From Tipula vernalis (taxonomy: Eukaryota; Arthropoda; Insecta; Diptera; Tipulidae), in assembly GCA_958295665.1 (NCBI GenBank), contig OY282560.1, positions 47,678,333 to 47,742,332 of the forward strand: 64,000 nucleotides of DNA. Direction: 5' to 3'. The position numbers and the translations under genes were made by a program. Below the pieces are notes generated by a model that saw only the letters and a list, made by a program, of their open reading frames with translations, was not told the origin of the DNA and made no database searches. How positions within the stretch are numbered: the first letter of the stretch is position 1; each line of letters starts with the position of its first letter. Positions 33,365 to 43,200 of this stretch are shown here, in pieces.

Positions 33365-33618
33365 GTCCATCAACCAATCATAAGACGAATAAAATTTTAG
33401 ATTTTTTATTCTTAGGATCTGTTCATCACGGTATATGACACTATGACTAAAAATGCACTACGGCATGTTGCAGTACAGTATTTTGATATGAAATTCGAAA
33501 TATGTGATGGAAATAAAATTTTCCATCACTTAATAAAATAAAATAAACAAAATACCCCGTAATGTTCCGTAAGTCGGACGTATCGGGACCTCTTATTTTT
33601 ATATATAAGGTAAAGAAT
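33365..33618. repeat. Unit separating element-X copies, second copy
   Basis: Repeat of 32578-32818 at an offset of 787-799 bases, with a few substitutions and a roughly 25-base extra stretch (TTTCCATCACTTAATAAAAT) near 33520. Confidence 0.8.
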
Positions 33619-33619
33619 G

Positions 33620-34012
33620 CGTCAAATCACAAATTTTTGGAAGTCATGTTTTAATTTGATGATTTTATTGTTTTGAATATTTGCACTAAATAAAAATGAA
33701 AAATTATGCAAGATGATTTTTAGTTCAGGAAATCAGCGGCCATTTTAAAAACGAAATAATCCCTATTCATTTATCTTTAAAATTAGCTCAATTTTATAAT
33801 TTTCGGATAATAATGTTTTTTCCTAAAGCAATAAATACAACAACAAGCATGATATTTGAAAATATTTGACATCCTATATCTTAAAAAATAACAACAACAA
33901 AAATTATGTTCCATACACATTTCTTTTACTCAGTGCTACACATTCGAAATATAAAAATCATAAAATTAAAACATGACTTCCGGTCTCATATAAAGAATTT
34001 GTAATTTCATGT
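33620..34012. mobile_element. Element-X-derived palindromic MITE, copy 2
   Basis: Same terminal words as copy 1 (CGTCAAATCACAAATTTTTG on the left, ACATGACTTCCGGTCTCATA on the right). It is about 100 bases shorter in the middle. With copies 0 and 1 and the two spacer units it forms a tandem array with a period near 790 bases. Confidence 0.82.
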
Positions 34013-35690
34013 ATTATTCTTCACAGATATTTCTGCTGTACCCTGTTCACATGATTGTGTATTTTCACCATCTTGATTCATTAACAGTCATCAAGGAATG
34101 TTTCCTAATTCCTTTTACGCATACTCTTATGATATGAGCTATTATAATATGAGTAAATTTATTGGCTTGTCGAGATAGAGGAGTTTGCAATATATAGCTG
34201 CACTTTGTAAAATGAAGTCTTATTAATTAATTATGTTGTAATTTGTAATAAAGCCATCCTAAATTTTTTACAGTTTAAAAATTATTTGTTGATTTGTTGA
34301 TCTAACTAAATAGCTGCAATTCATAATACTACAAATAACTATTTGCATAAAAACTTAGAATCTACTATGCACGATTGTGCACAATGAACAATGAGTTTTG
34401 TTAGTACATGAAATAATATGATTGATCGCATAATTAGTTAACGCTTGAACGTGAGTATCCAATTAGCCATATACCATTCGTTACGTAATAATAAAATTTA
34501 TTTGACTAAACCAACAAATTTACACTAAAAAAAAAAAAGTTAAATAACTGGAATGGTAAATAACTGTAATATGTGTCAAATGTTTTGTGGTTGATTTAGA
34601 ATCTCTAATGTGTTGTATAAAGATGTGATAAGTATTTAAAGATCAACAAGTATACGAGTATTGTCACTAAATCCTCATAGAGTGTGGGTTTATTTTATGT
34701 ACGACATTTTTTACTGCTACATCCAAAATCCGGTTCATCCAGTTTAACATATGTTCTCCTGTATAAATATAAAACGACCTACCCACTAAATTATTCCAGT
34801 AACCGGAAATAATGATCATTCTTTTTGGGTGCGATGCGCCTCAATTTTTTTTTTTTTTTTTTAACCGAAGTTTTGTTATTTAGTGAAAGCGAAATTTTAT
34901 AGAATTGCTGAAGCTTTAATTTTAATTACACAATTATTTGGGCGTGCTTTGGTTTCAGTTTGATGACATTCACTGTGTAGTTAAATTTTGAGTGTTTTCT
35001 GCAATTAAAATGTATCACGTTTGAATTGTGCTAAACAAAAGGTTAACTTGTTACAAAATTGGTTGAGCGTACGCATGGTATATTTAAGTAAATACTTGGA
35101 ATGTGACATAGTGTATGATTAAAAAAATAAAATAAAAGTGAGATGTACAATATTGGGCCCGATTTCGGAACGATAAAATTCATGTTAGAAGAGAGAGCTT
35201 TGAAATTTCCTAAAATTAAATAGGAAATCGTGTACCTAATGATGAAATATTTTACAATTCGTTCCTGGTGCTGTCACTAATCAACGATTGTAGTCTACTG
35301 TTGTTTGGTTTTTACTTTGTAGAATGAAGTTGTATAATTTGATAGCTTCATTTACAAAACTTCATAATTTAAACGAGATTGATTATTTATTTGATTAAGA
35401 TAATGTATCAAGTTCCGTGTTTTGAGCAAGTCCAAAATTGCTACTTCAAAATTGGTGAAACATCTCTTGTGCCGGTGGGAATTAGCAACGATTCACCTCT
35501 TTTTGACCACTGATACAAGTTTTGTTAATATTTCCGAGTGTGATTGTGTATTTTCTTGTTAATATAAGAAACTGAGATTAGCGATTCCAATATCGGATTT
35601 AAAAAAAGGCTCTACACTGTTTTGATTTTATTTCAGAAACCATTCTCTTTGATTCCATTAACTTAAAGCGCTAATTCCAAGGTGGATTTA
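34013..35690. other. No gene recognised
   Basis: AT-rich with a T20 run near 34840-34862. No element or coding similarity recognised. Confidence 0.5.
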
Positions 35691-35695
35691 GGTAA

Positions 35696-35850
35696 TTTGA
35701 TACCTCTGGTTTGAAATCTAAAATTGGGAAATTTGTACCAACACTGAAAGTATTCCTCAACATCGATGATGATTTATTTAGCTTTGGTTTTTTATTCAAG
35801 TTATGCGAAGACGCGGTCCGGTGGAATCAAAAATGGCCTGCAACAGGTAA
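35696..35850 (+). other. Short open, exon-like stretch of unknown identity
   Basis: After a TAA at 35693-35695 one frame stays open to about 35862 and reads FDTSGLKSKIGKFVPTLK, then IDDDLFSFGFLFKLCEDAV and RWNQKWPATG. A second overlapping frame holds ATGs at 35766 and 35769 with a hydrophobic start (MMIYLALVFYSSYA). Both meet CAACAG|GTAATA at 35848, a plausible donor. A good acceptor (TTTCAATTGCAG) lies at about 36163-36174. Whether either is translated is unknown; the composition is slightly less AT-rich than the surroundings. An old element fragment is equally possible. Confidence 0.25.
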
Positions 35851-36760
35851 TATTATTTCCACTTGCTGAATGTTTCATGGAGCTTGTAATACCAGCCATC
35901 GTACCAGCATCGTACTATTCTTGTTCTGACTAGGTCTGCCATCCGAAACTAAGTGAATAGTTTGTATGTATCGTAAATTCAAGTTGCAGAGCTGTCGAAA
36001 TTGCACACAGATCTGTCGAAATTGCCAGTCGAACGAAACTACCAACATCTTCGAAATTTGGTAGCTCGCAAAATGTTTTATTACGCAGTTTATGGATATG
36101 AAGCCTTGTCATTAAAACATGCATTTTGCGTTGCATCTATTTGGTTGTACCTTTAAATTTTCTTTCAATTGCAGGCAAGTCGAGCACATGTCGGAAGGGG
36201 TCCTAAAACTTATATTGAATTTTGTTCGAAATACCATTCGAAAGTAGGTTTATTTGACAGCTAATGGGCGTTTTAAAGTAGTTAAATTGATCAGAATCTA
36301 ACCCTCTGGAAAACCAAAATTTTTATTATTTTAAATATTAAAATGGATTTTGCCAGTCTCGTAATTAGATTTCTTGATGCTATTGGTGACAACGACCTGA
36401 AAATGATTAATGTTTTAGTATCACGATATTTTTTGAGGTATTCTTAAATGTTTAGCAAGACCAAGATGTAACGAATCCTACCAGCAGCCCACTGAAAGTT
36501 CCTCAACAATTAAAGTGTGAACTCCTGCTAACTCCTTGTCTGTGGCTTCCAAAGTAACGACTTTTCCCAGCTTCCTCTTGCTAAGTTGTTTTTGTTGATT
36601 GTTTATTTGCTCCAAAAAAGTTTGTGCTATAATTAGTTAATAATCTTTCTGCTCGATACGATTCTTTCGTATGCGTATGGAAAAGCATCTTTAACAACAG
36701 ATCGACTGTCATTTTAAATGTTTGTATTGTTTTTCGTCCCTACAGTGCTTGGTTAATTGT
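35851..36760. other. No gene recognised
   Basis: Contains the acceptor-like site mentioned above and a 34-codon ATG frame on the plus strand at 36343 (MDFASLVIRFLDAIG) with no known relatives. On the minus strand around 36600-36490 a stretch KRKLGKVVTLEATDKELAGV is open but too short to assign. Confidence 0.4.
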
Positions 36761-36761
36761 T

Positions 36762-36988
36762 GGTACTATGGGAATATTATGGGTCGTTATTTATTATTTA
36801 CGAATAAAGGAATGCTTTTTCTATTTTAAAATACGTTTATTCTTTTTTGCTTTATACAGGAGACTGCTTTTTTCATTTTTGTACAGTTGATTAACAAAGT
36901 AAAAAAAAACATTTTGAAAAAAGTATTTCCCGATGAACCAAATTGAAGTTGAATATATCGACGTCTTCAGTTTGCAGGATAACCCCAC
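36762..36988 (-). repeat. Probable LTR of a Ty3/gypsy element (G3)
   Basis: On the minus strand it starts TGTGGGGTTATCC right after the purine-rich AAGGGCGGAGTA, which follows the end of a pol frame, and it may end ...ATAGTACCAACA at 36762. About 227 bases. Only one copy was recognised in the window; the exact right-hand limit is not certain. Confidence 0.5.
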
Positions 36989-37000
36989 AATACTCCGCCC

Positions 37001-37400
37001 TTAGTGGAAACGTGCGGGTATGTAAACTTTCCTACCCGTCTTTGTAGTTTTCACTGGAGCTGATGCATTTGTTGTAGTAGTCGACGACGTAGTACCTGGT
37101 TTAGTTTTTGACGTATCTGGTATTGTTCCTGTCATCGGTGTTGTTGTTTGTTTCGCGTTATGTGGAATAAATGCTGCTTTCAAACGATCAACCGAAATTT
37201 CTTGTGTTGAATTGCAATTTTTAATCACAAAATACTTGTCAAAACGCGGGATTGAATTTAAGGCACATTTAAATTAACCATCTAAATTATCTATAGGATT
37301 ATTATTTGTACCATTGTCGTTTATGCACTTCTTTATAATCTCTTATTAATTCTGTCACGACGCTGCTCCACTCTACCAGAAATAGTAGCACGGCGAGGCA
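37001..37400 (-). pseudogene. Ty3/gypsy pol C-terminal tail (G3)
   Basis: The minus-strand reading EISVDRLKAAFIPHNA, a Thr/Ser/Pro-rich linker, and the end TGRKVYIPARFH match the end of many insect gypsy polyproteins (VDRLKPAF ... TRSGRRVRFPARF). The LTR-like sequence follows at once. Upstream, past 37260, a separate short frame MPRRATISGRVEQRRDRINK (37400-37335) may be an element start codon region, implying that most of the internal sequence was deleted. Confidence 0.65.
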
Positions 37401-37694
37401 TTTTTAAATTTAAAAAAACTTACCGCCGTACAAAAGAAAAACAATTAATCACAATTGAATATAAACTCACCCACTAATACACAATTCACAAATCGTTTTT
37501 TTAATTGACTTCTGAACAATTTGAATGCACAAAAGAATATGGAAACCGAAAAACACTGATATCCGATTAATTTAAGACACAGATTGTGCACACCTACCGA
37601 AGAATACCTTTCGAATGGTGTAATTTTTATGAAAATCGGTTGGATAATTTCGGCGTAAAAGGGAGGAAAAAATTCATGTTTGTCTATTAATATA
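37401..37694. other. Spacer, no gene recognised
   Basis: AT-rich. May hold the 5' LTR/leader of G3, but no copy of the 36762-36988 sequence was recognised. Confidence 0.35.

Positions 37695-37723
<29 letters not shown>
37695..37723. repeat. (ATG)n microsatellite
   Basis: Nine to ten perfect ATG units, directly to the left of the inverted-repeat cluster. Confidence 0.95.
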
Positions 37724-37729
<6 letters not shown>

Positions 37730-37735
37730 ACTGAG

Positions 37736-37920
37736 CTAGATCCACTCTATCCAAAACATATCACATTTCCGGAATATGTTGGGGAAAAGAAGGTTAGGAT
37801 TCCACTTTTACATGCTTAGGTGGTTAAAATTAAAAATCAAAATTTTCATGAATTTTCTCCAACCTAGTTTTCCCCAACATTTTCCGGAAATGTGATATGT
37901 TTTGGATAGAATGGATCTAG
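37736..37920. repeat. 60-bp inverted repeat (foldback) with 65-bp spacer
   Basis: The left arm 37736-37795 and the right arm 37861-37920 are reverse complements with four mismatches. Shared core: CCAAAACATATCACATTTCC followed by GGAA. No open frame or known element is inside, so it may be a foldback MITE. Confidence 0.9.
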
Positions 37921-37998
37921 TTCAATGTGCAAATGTCCATTTCAGACGTAGTAACCTCTTAGAAATATCGAAAGAAAATTCATGAAAATTTGATTTTT
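37832..37998. repeat. Second, interleaved inverted repeat pair
   Basis: 37832-37858 (AAAAATCAAAATTTTCATGA and seven more) pairs with 37973-37998, differing by a single one-base indel. The first arm lies in the spacer of the 60-bp pair and the second outside it, so the two stems are mutually exclusive in one strand. Confidence 0.85.
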
Positions 37999-38829
37999 GA
38001 CATTACATTTATATATTATTATTATTAAGCTTAATAATTACACCAATCTCAAAAAAAAAAATCCGCCGAAATGTTTTCTTGTTTTTCCTTACAAAACATA
38101 ATTATATTCACTCATACTAATAAATAGTTTTGGTATCTAGGAAAAACTTCTTATATAGTCGTATGAAGTTTTTCCTAAACTTGTCCTAAAATTTTGTTGT
38201 TGTTTTTAGGACAAATTTAGGACAAACTCCTCGCGAATGGTTAAATCAGATATCAAATTTCAATAGAATTGGTGCATAATTGCGGAAGTTCTATATGGTG
38301 AAGGGATGTAGTTTCTTAAATAAAACATGGCCAAAATTCAATAAATATTGGGGAATTAACTAAATGCCAGTTTATGCATAAATGAAAAACCATAAATCAC
38401 AAAATTAAATTTGCCAAAAAGATTTTTTTTAACATACCTAGGCTTCGGATTTTTAGGTTCTAAACATTCAAAAATATGTACCTAAAATATGTAACTAAAA
38501 TTGCAAAATATGTGGTAAAATGTGTGACTAAAATAAAAATATGTGGTCATATTTTGAAAAGAAAATCAAAACTAGACCTTATCTGAAGAGGATTGCAATT
38601 CTCTCATTAACAAAAAAAAAAAAATGATCAAGTTTTTGGCTACAAAGTTGGATAAATTAGCTCTCCTGGAGTATAAAGTGCTGGAAAAGTAGTCCAAAAA
38701 TGGTTCCATGTCAATACACTTAAAACTTTGGACTTGTAAGCGATACTTACATACTTCAAAAGAACACCGTGACGATTGACGCTAAAAGATTCACGCTATT
38801 AAAGCAAGTTTTATGAAAAACTAAATTAC
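37999..38829. other. No gene recognised
   Basis: AT-rich, with repeated ATATGT(G/A)ACTAAAAT words at 38472-38550 that form a small degenerate cluster. Confidence 0.5.
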
Positions 38830-41600
38830 GCTCATATTTTTGCTCAAATCAAATTGTATTTCAAACACAATTTTAAATTTAAGTTACTACTACATCAAGC
38901 TGATACTATGTAAATAATTTTATTGTTTTATTGCAATCATGTTTCGTATTGCAATTTTGACTAATTGCAATTAAACTTTAGTTTGGAATATCAAACTTAC
39001 ATTTTTCGAATTATTTTAAAATGGAAAATTATAAATCAATTCCTCCTTCAAGTTTTTTTTTTTTAAATCGAGTTTGGAACTTAGCCTACTTGTATTCAAA
39101 ATATCACAAAATTTCTATCAAATTGCAACCAAAATTTTGGAATTCAAAAACAACTTTTTTTCAGAATTTTGCCCTCACTAAGCATACAATTTTGCTCAAA
39201 TTGATTAATCTTTAATTTTTCTCTTGCCAGTTCAATTCGAAATACAAACTCAACTTTAAACTAAAAACAAAATTACAGTTATGTTTTTGCTCAAATCCAA
39301 ATTACTATTCAAATTCAATTTCTACTCATTTTTTTTTTAAATTACGACTTAAAATTCATATATTTCGATACTTATTCAGATTTCTGTTCAAAATTCTGAT
39401 GCAAATTTAACAAACCTATTGATTAAAACTAGAGTTTTGAATTCGACTTTAACTTAGCATTTCTCTAATAACACTCAAATAAATTCCTTAAATGCACTTG
39501 CAACATTCATAATTTGTAATTAAATTTTTGATTGGATTGAAATTGAATTTTTAGTTCAAACTTTGTTGAAATTTTGTTTTACCCCGTTCTAAATAAACAT
39601 TTTGCTCGAATAATTAACTAAATTTTTAAAATTCACTCAAACTGTAATTAAATCAGTTAAACTCTATTTCTAATGTAAGTTCCTATTTACGATTTTATTC
39701 AATTACGGTTTAAAATTGATATGCTTCTATTATAAAACAAAATTCTTTCAGATTTTTGCTGGATTTCTGATTTTCTAGTTGAACAAAAAAATTTGTTGAA
39801 ATCTTGTTTAGAATTTAAGGTCACATAAAGAAGACCATTTCTACTTAAAATTTCACTCAAATTCACTATATTTACATAGTTTAGAATTCAAGCTAATTTT
39901 CTCTCTTCGATCGTTTAATCAATTTCCTCTCTTTCGAATGCAGTTGACCAATTTAGACTAGATTTATGTTCAAAATTTCATTTATCTTTTTGGCCAACTT
40001 CCAGAACTGCTTGGAACTAAACATTTGACAAAACCTCTTAATTTTTTTAAATTAATATTTATATATTCATAATTATTTCAATTCAATTCATTGTTTTTCA
40101 ATTCGAATACATTTTGATTTTAAACAATGTTACTAGAGTGAATACCATTCACATATGAAAACGAAAATTACAATAATCAATTAGCAGAATACCTAAATAT
40201 TTGTTAAAACTTTGTTAAAACTTTAAATTTCACTCAAGTTTTCATTTCAATTTAGTTCAATGAGCGTGATCAAAATTACAATTAACAAACATTCAAGTAC
40301 AGTTTGGAAGTTTAGGTTATGCTCTAATTGGTTTCAAGATATGTACATATTTTGGTTTTCCCTTGATATATCTATTCTTTGCTTCACCTAATCATTTTTT
40401 TATTTTCTAATTGAAACTCCATTCAGCAAATCTATTGTACAATGTAAGCTTACAATATATTTTTCTCTCAAAATTTTGTAAAATCAAAATTCGAGTTGTA
40501 ATTCAATTCCTAAATATAATTTTACCAAAGATTTTATTTGGTTTGGAATGCCAAAACCATTTTTTTTAAATTTAAATTCCTAATTTAAATTTCTCTCAAA
40601 ATTTCCGATACAAATTTCTCGTATTGCAACTCAATTCTTACCTAATTGCAATTAAAATTATTTTTGAATTTAGTTTAGACCAAATTTACACTCCAATTTT
40701 TGCTCAAAACCAAGTAGAATGTCCTAATCAATTCTTAAGCCAACTAACACTAGACACAACATATAACGATTTGTATTATTTAAATTCCATGCAAAATGCA
40801 GCTAGTTTAATCCAGAAAGATTTTCATAATTTCTATTTTAAATTAAAATTAAAATATTGAAATGTGTCGTGGTTCGAATTGTAACTCAAATAAAATTGTA
40901 TCCGTTTAGTTTCAAACTGAAAATTTATGGATTTATGCGTTTTAATTTGTATTCAAAGATTGGAATTCAAACCCTATTTATAGCAAAGTTCTGCTGAAAA
41001 CACCGATTGGCTTGTGAATTTGTGATTCGTATTAAATACAAGATGTTATTCAAATCTACTTTGTAATTCTAATTCAATTTTTAAATTTTTAATCCAATTT
41101 GGGTTCCTACTCAAGAATTTATTCAATTACATTTGGAAATTTAAATTCTCATTCAGATTTTTACTTGAAATTCTGATTTTATATATGGTATGTTGAAAAT
41201 CACAAACGTATGTTGACAAACATTATGTTAATAACTTCTCTCACGTAAATGGTACTCAATATTTTACTAAAATTCATGTTTAAATTCTGAGTTAATTTCA
41301 TTTCTAAATTAAATTTAAAATTTTGCCTAATTATTCTTCTTAAAATTTCATTCACAATCATTACGTTCAATTTAGAATTGAAGCTATTTTTGTAACCTTT
41401 AGATTTCCCTCTAATTTTGGTCAAATCCATCGTGTTTTATTTGTAATTCGAAATCGATTTGTAGTTTACCAAATCAAATTAAATTTAATTTTAATTTAAT
41501 TTTATTTGTAATCAAATTTACATTCAACATTTTCCTCAAATATATAATAACTTGGAACTTTTCGAATTAAAAATTGATTTTCGTTCGAGCCCATTTTGAA
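38830..41600. repeat. Cryptically simple region built on TTTTGCTCAAA / AATTCAAA words
   Basis: TTTTGCTCAAA occurs at about 38837, 39190, 39284 and 40697, with partly conserved surroundings (AAATTAC..TCATATTTTTGC against AAATTACAGTTATGTTTTTG). Variants such as TCTCAAAATTT, CTCAAATT and AATTCAA fill the gaps. The plus strand is poor in G. It looks like a very old tandem repeat of AT-rich units, heavily diverged. Open frames here (39021-39215, 40624-40860) are by-products. Confidence 0.6.
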
Positions 41601-42589
41601 TATGAATAATATTAAAACTGTGACATAAATGGGGTATAATTGCATTTGTTACGTTCTTATAGTTTAAGGAATTTTAATGCTTGTTTGATTCATTTAAATT
41701 CCGATTAATTCTGTTACATACATTTCCATATATTACCTTAATCAGATAAACGGCACAACGTGGATTATTTCATTTTTGATAAAGGCACATACGATAACGA
41801 ATAAAAACAACAATCAAAAATCTGCTTATATAGAAGAAACTCCCGATCTTCAAATAAAGTGCAGTAAACTATTGAGATATGTATTTTAATTAGGGGAGTT
41901 TAGACCAAAGTGAAAAAAAATATTTGTTGGCCTAAATTTAAAACTTGGCTTATAAAATATTTTGCTGTATTAAATTTTAAGCTATGAAAGTCGAATTACG
42001 TTATTCTTGAAGAAAAATTAAAAATATTTGGAATAATCCATAAAATACATGGTAAAACGTAAAATAAGTGGAAATACTATATGTAAAAATATGTGATTAT
42101 GCCAAAATATTTAAAAATAGGTGAGGGCTCATTTGCTTTTATTTGTTCTAAAAAGAATAACTATCCAACAAATTTTTGGTTTGAATTTCCGAAAAAAAAT
42201 ATTTTTTTTTACGTAGGAATCCTAAGCCTATACATAACCAATCCAGGCCTTACTACATTGCACGTTTGTCAATGCAACATGCACGTTTGTCAATGGATTT
42301 TAGTGATAATTTTAAAAGTATTTCCTAATAAAAAATCGAATTATTCACACTCTGAAGAAGTACTTGACTCTTATCATTTGGGGTCGAATTTCTTAAAAAA
42401 AATGGAGGTGTGGCCAACACACGACTTTCTTTTACGAACAGAGAATTTTGAGAAATTTAATTTTTTTTTTTATAATTTTAAATTTTTTTTTTTTTTTTTA
42501 ATTTTTAAATTTTAAAATTGTTTTTTTTAAATTTTATTTTTATTTTTATTTGTTTTTAATTTTTGGAAACATTTTGTTTCAGAAGTTTT
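41601..42589. other. No gene recognised
   Basis: AT-rich, with T-runs at 42458-42550. A direct GCACGTTTGTCAATG repeat (42259-42273 and 42281-42295) is a small local duplication. The 140-codon plus-strand frame at 42093 is Phe/Lys-rich and ends in T-runs, and is not believed. Confidence 0.5.
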
Positions 42590-43200
42590 TTGTAAACCTT
42601 ATACTTTTTAAGATATTTGCAAAATAAATTTTCTGGACCAAGGGAGTGGCCACTTCCGGTTAGCCGATTTGGAGTAAAATTCACTGGGACCTCCCAATTT
42701 ATCAAAAAAGCTTAAATCTGAAGTTTCAGTTCGATTGGTTAAACCATCTGGGCTGTAGAGAGGACACAGACAGACTGACAGACTGACAGACTGACAGACT
42801 GACAGACTGACAGACTGACAGACTGACAGACTGACAGACTGACAGACTGACAGACTGACAGACTGACAGACTGACAGACTGACAGACTGACAGACTGACA
42901 GACTGACAGACTGACAGACTGACAGACTGACAGACTGACAGACTGACAGACTGACAGACTGACAGACTGACAGACTGACAGACTGACAGACTGACAGACT
43001 GACAGACTGACAGACTGACAGACTGACAGACTGACAGACTGACAGACTGACAGACTGACAGACTGACAGACAGACAGACAGACACCATTGCGAAACCCAC
43101 TTTTTCGGACTCAGGGGACCTCAAAACAAATAAATCTCTAAAAATCTCAAGGTCCAAAATTTTCATGATTACTATACTTTATTTTACTAGAGTAAAAGAA
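42590..43200 (-). repeat. Mini-me/DINE-like repeat (copy C) with large microsatellite
   Basis: On the minus strand, in order: TACTCTAGTAAAATAAAGTA, ATCATGAAAATTTTGGACCT, GAGATTTTTAGAGATTTATT, GAGTCCGAAAAAGTGGGTTT, a GTCY microsatellite, AGCCCAGATGGTTTAACCAA, GGAGGTCCCAGTGAATTTTA and ACCGGAAGTGGCCACTCCC. The same order, with or without the left or right part, is seen at 20392-20765 and from 63890 to the window end. Non-coding dipteran 'mini-me' elements with a (GTCY)n tract are known; that this is the same group is inference. Confidence 0.8.
42773..43084. repeat. (GACTGACA)37 then (GACA)4 microsatellite
   Basis: Thirty-seven consecutive perfect units GACTGACA (42773-43068), then four GACA. 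On the other strand it is (TGTCAGTC)n, that is, GTCY-type. The uniformity of the array suggests recent expansion. Confidence 0.97.

Noticed and set aside
36229..37610. ACCATTCGAAAG at 36229 and its reverse complement near 37597 as terminal inverted repeats of an element around G3
   Set aside because: Only 12 bases match, flanks do not align, and the LTR-type end inside argues for a retroelement that would have no such repeats.
40871..40881. GGTTCGAATT, reminiscent of a tRNA or SINE B box
   Set aside because: The box lacks the terminal CC, no A box lies at the right distance and no cloverleaf can be formed.
42093..42515. Phe/Lys-rich plus-strand frame of 140 codons
   Set aside because: Low-complexity AT-rich composition, contains a local duplication and ends in T-runs; no homology recognised.
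42773..43084. Array of short direct repeats as a possible CRISPR-like locus
   Set aside because: Unit of 8 bases without spacers in a eukaryotic repeat; it is a microsatellite.
42726..43166. Long minus-strand open frame made of repeated Ser-Val-Cys-Gln
   Set aside because: It is the translation of the GACTGACA microsatellite and the repeat around it; an 8-bp unit read over 24 bases has no stops by chance. Not a gene.
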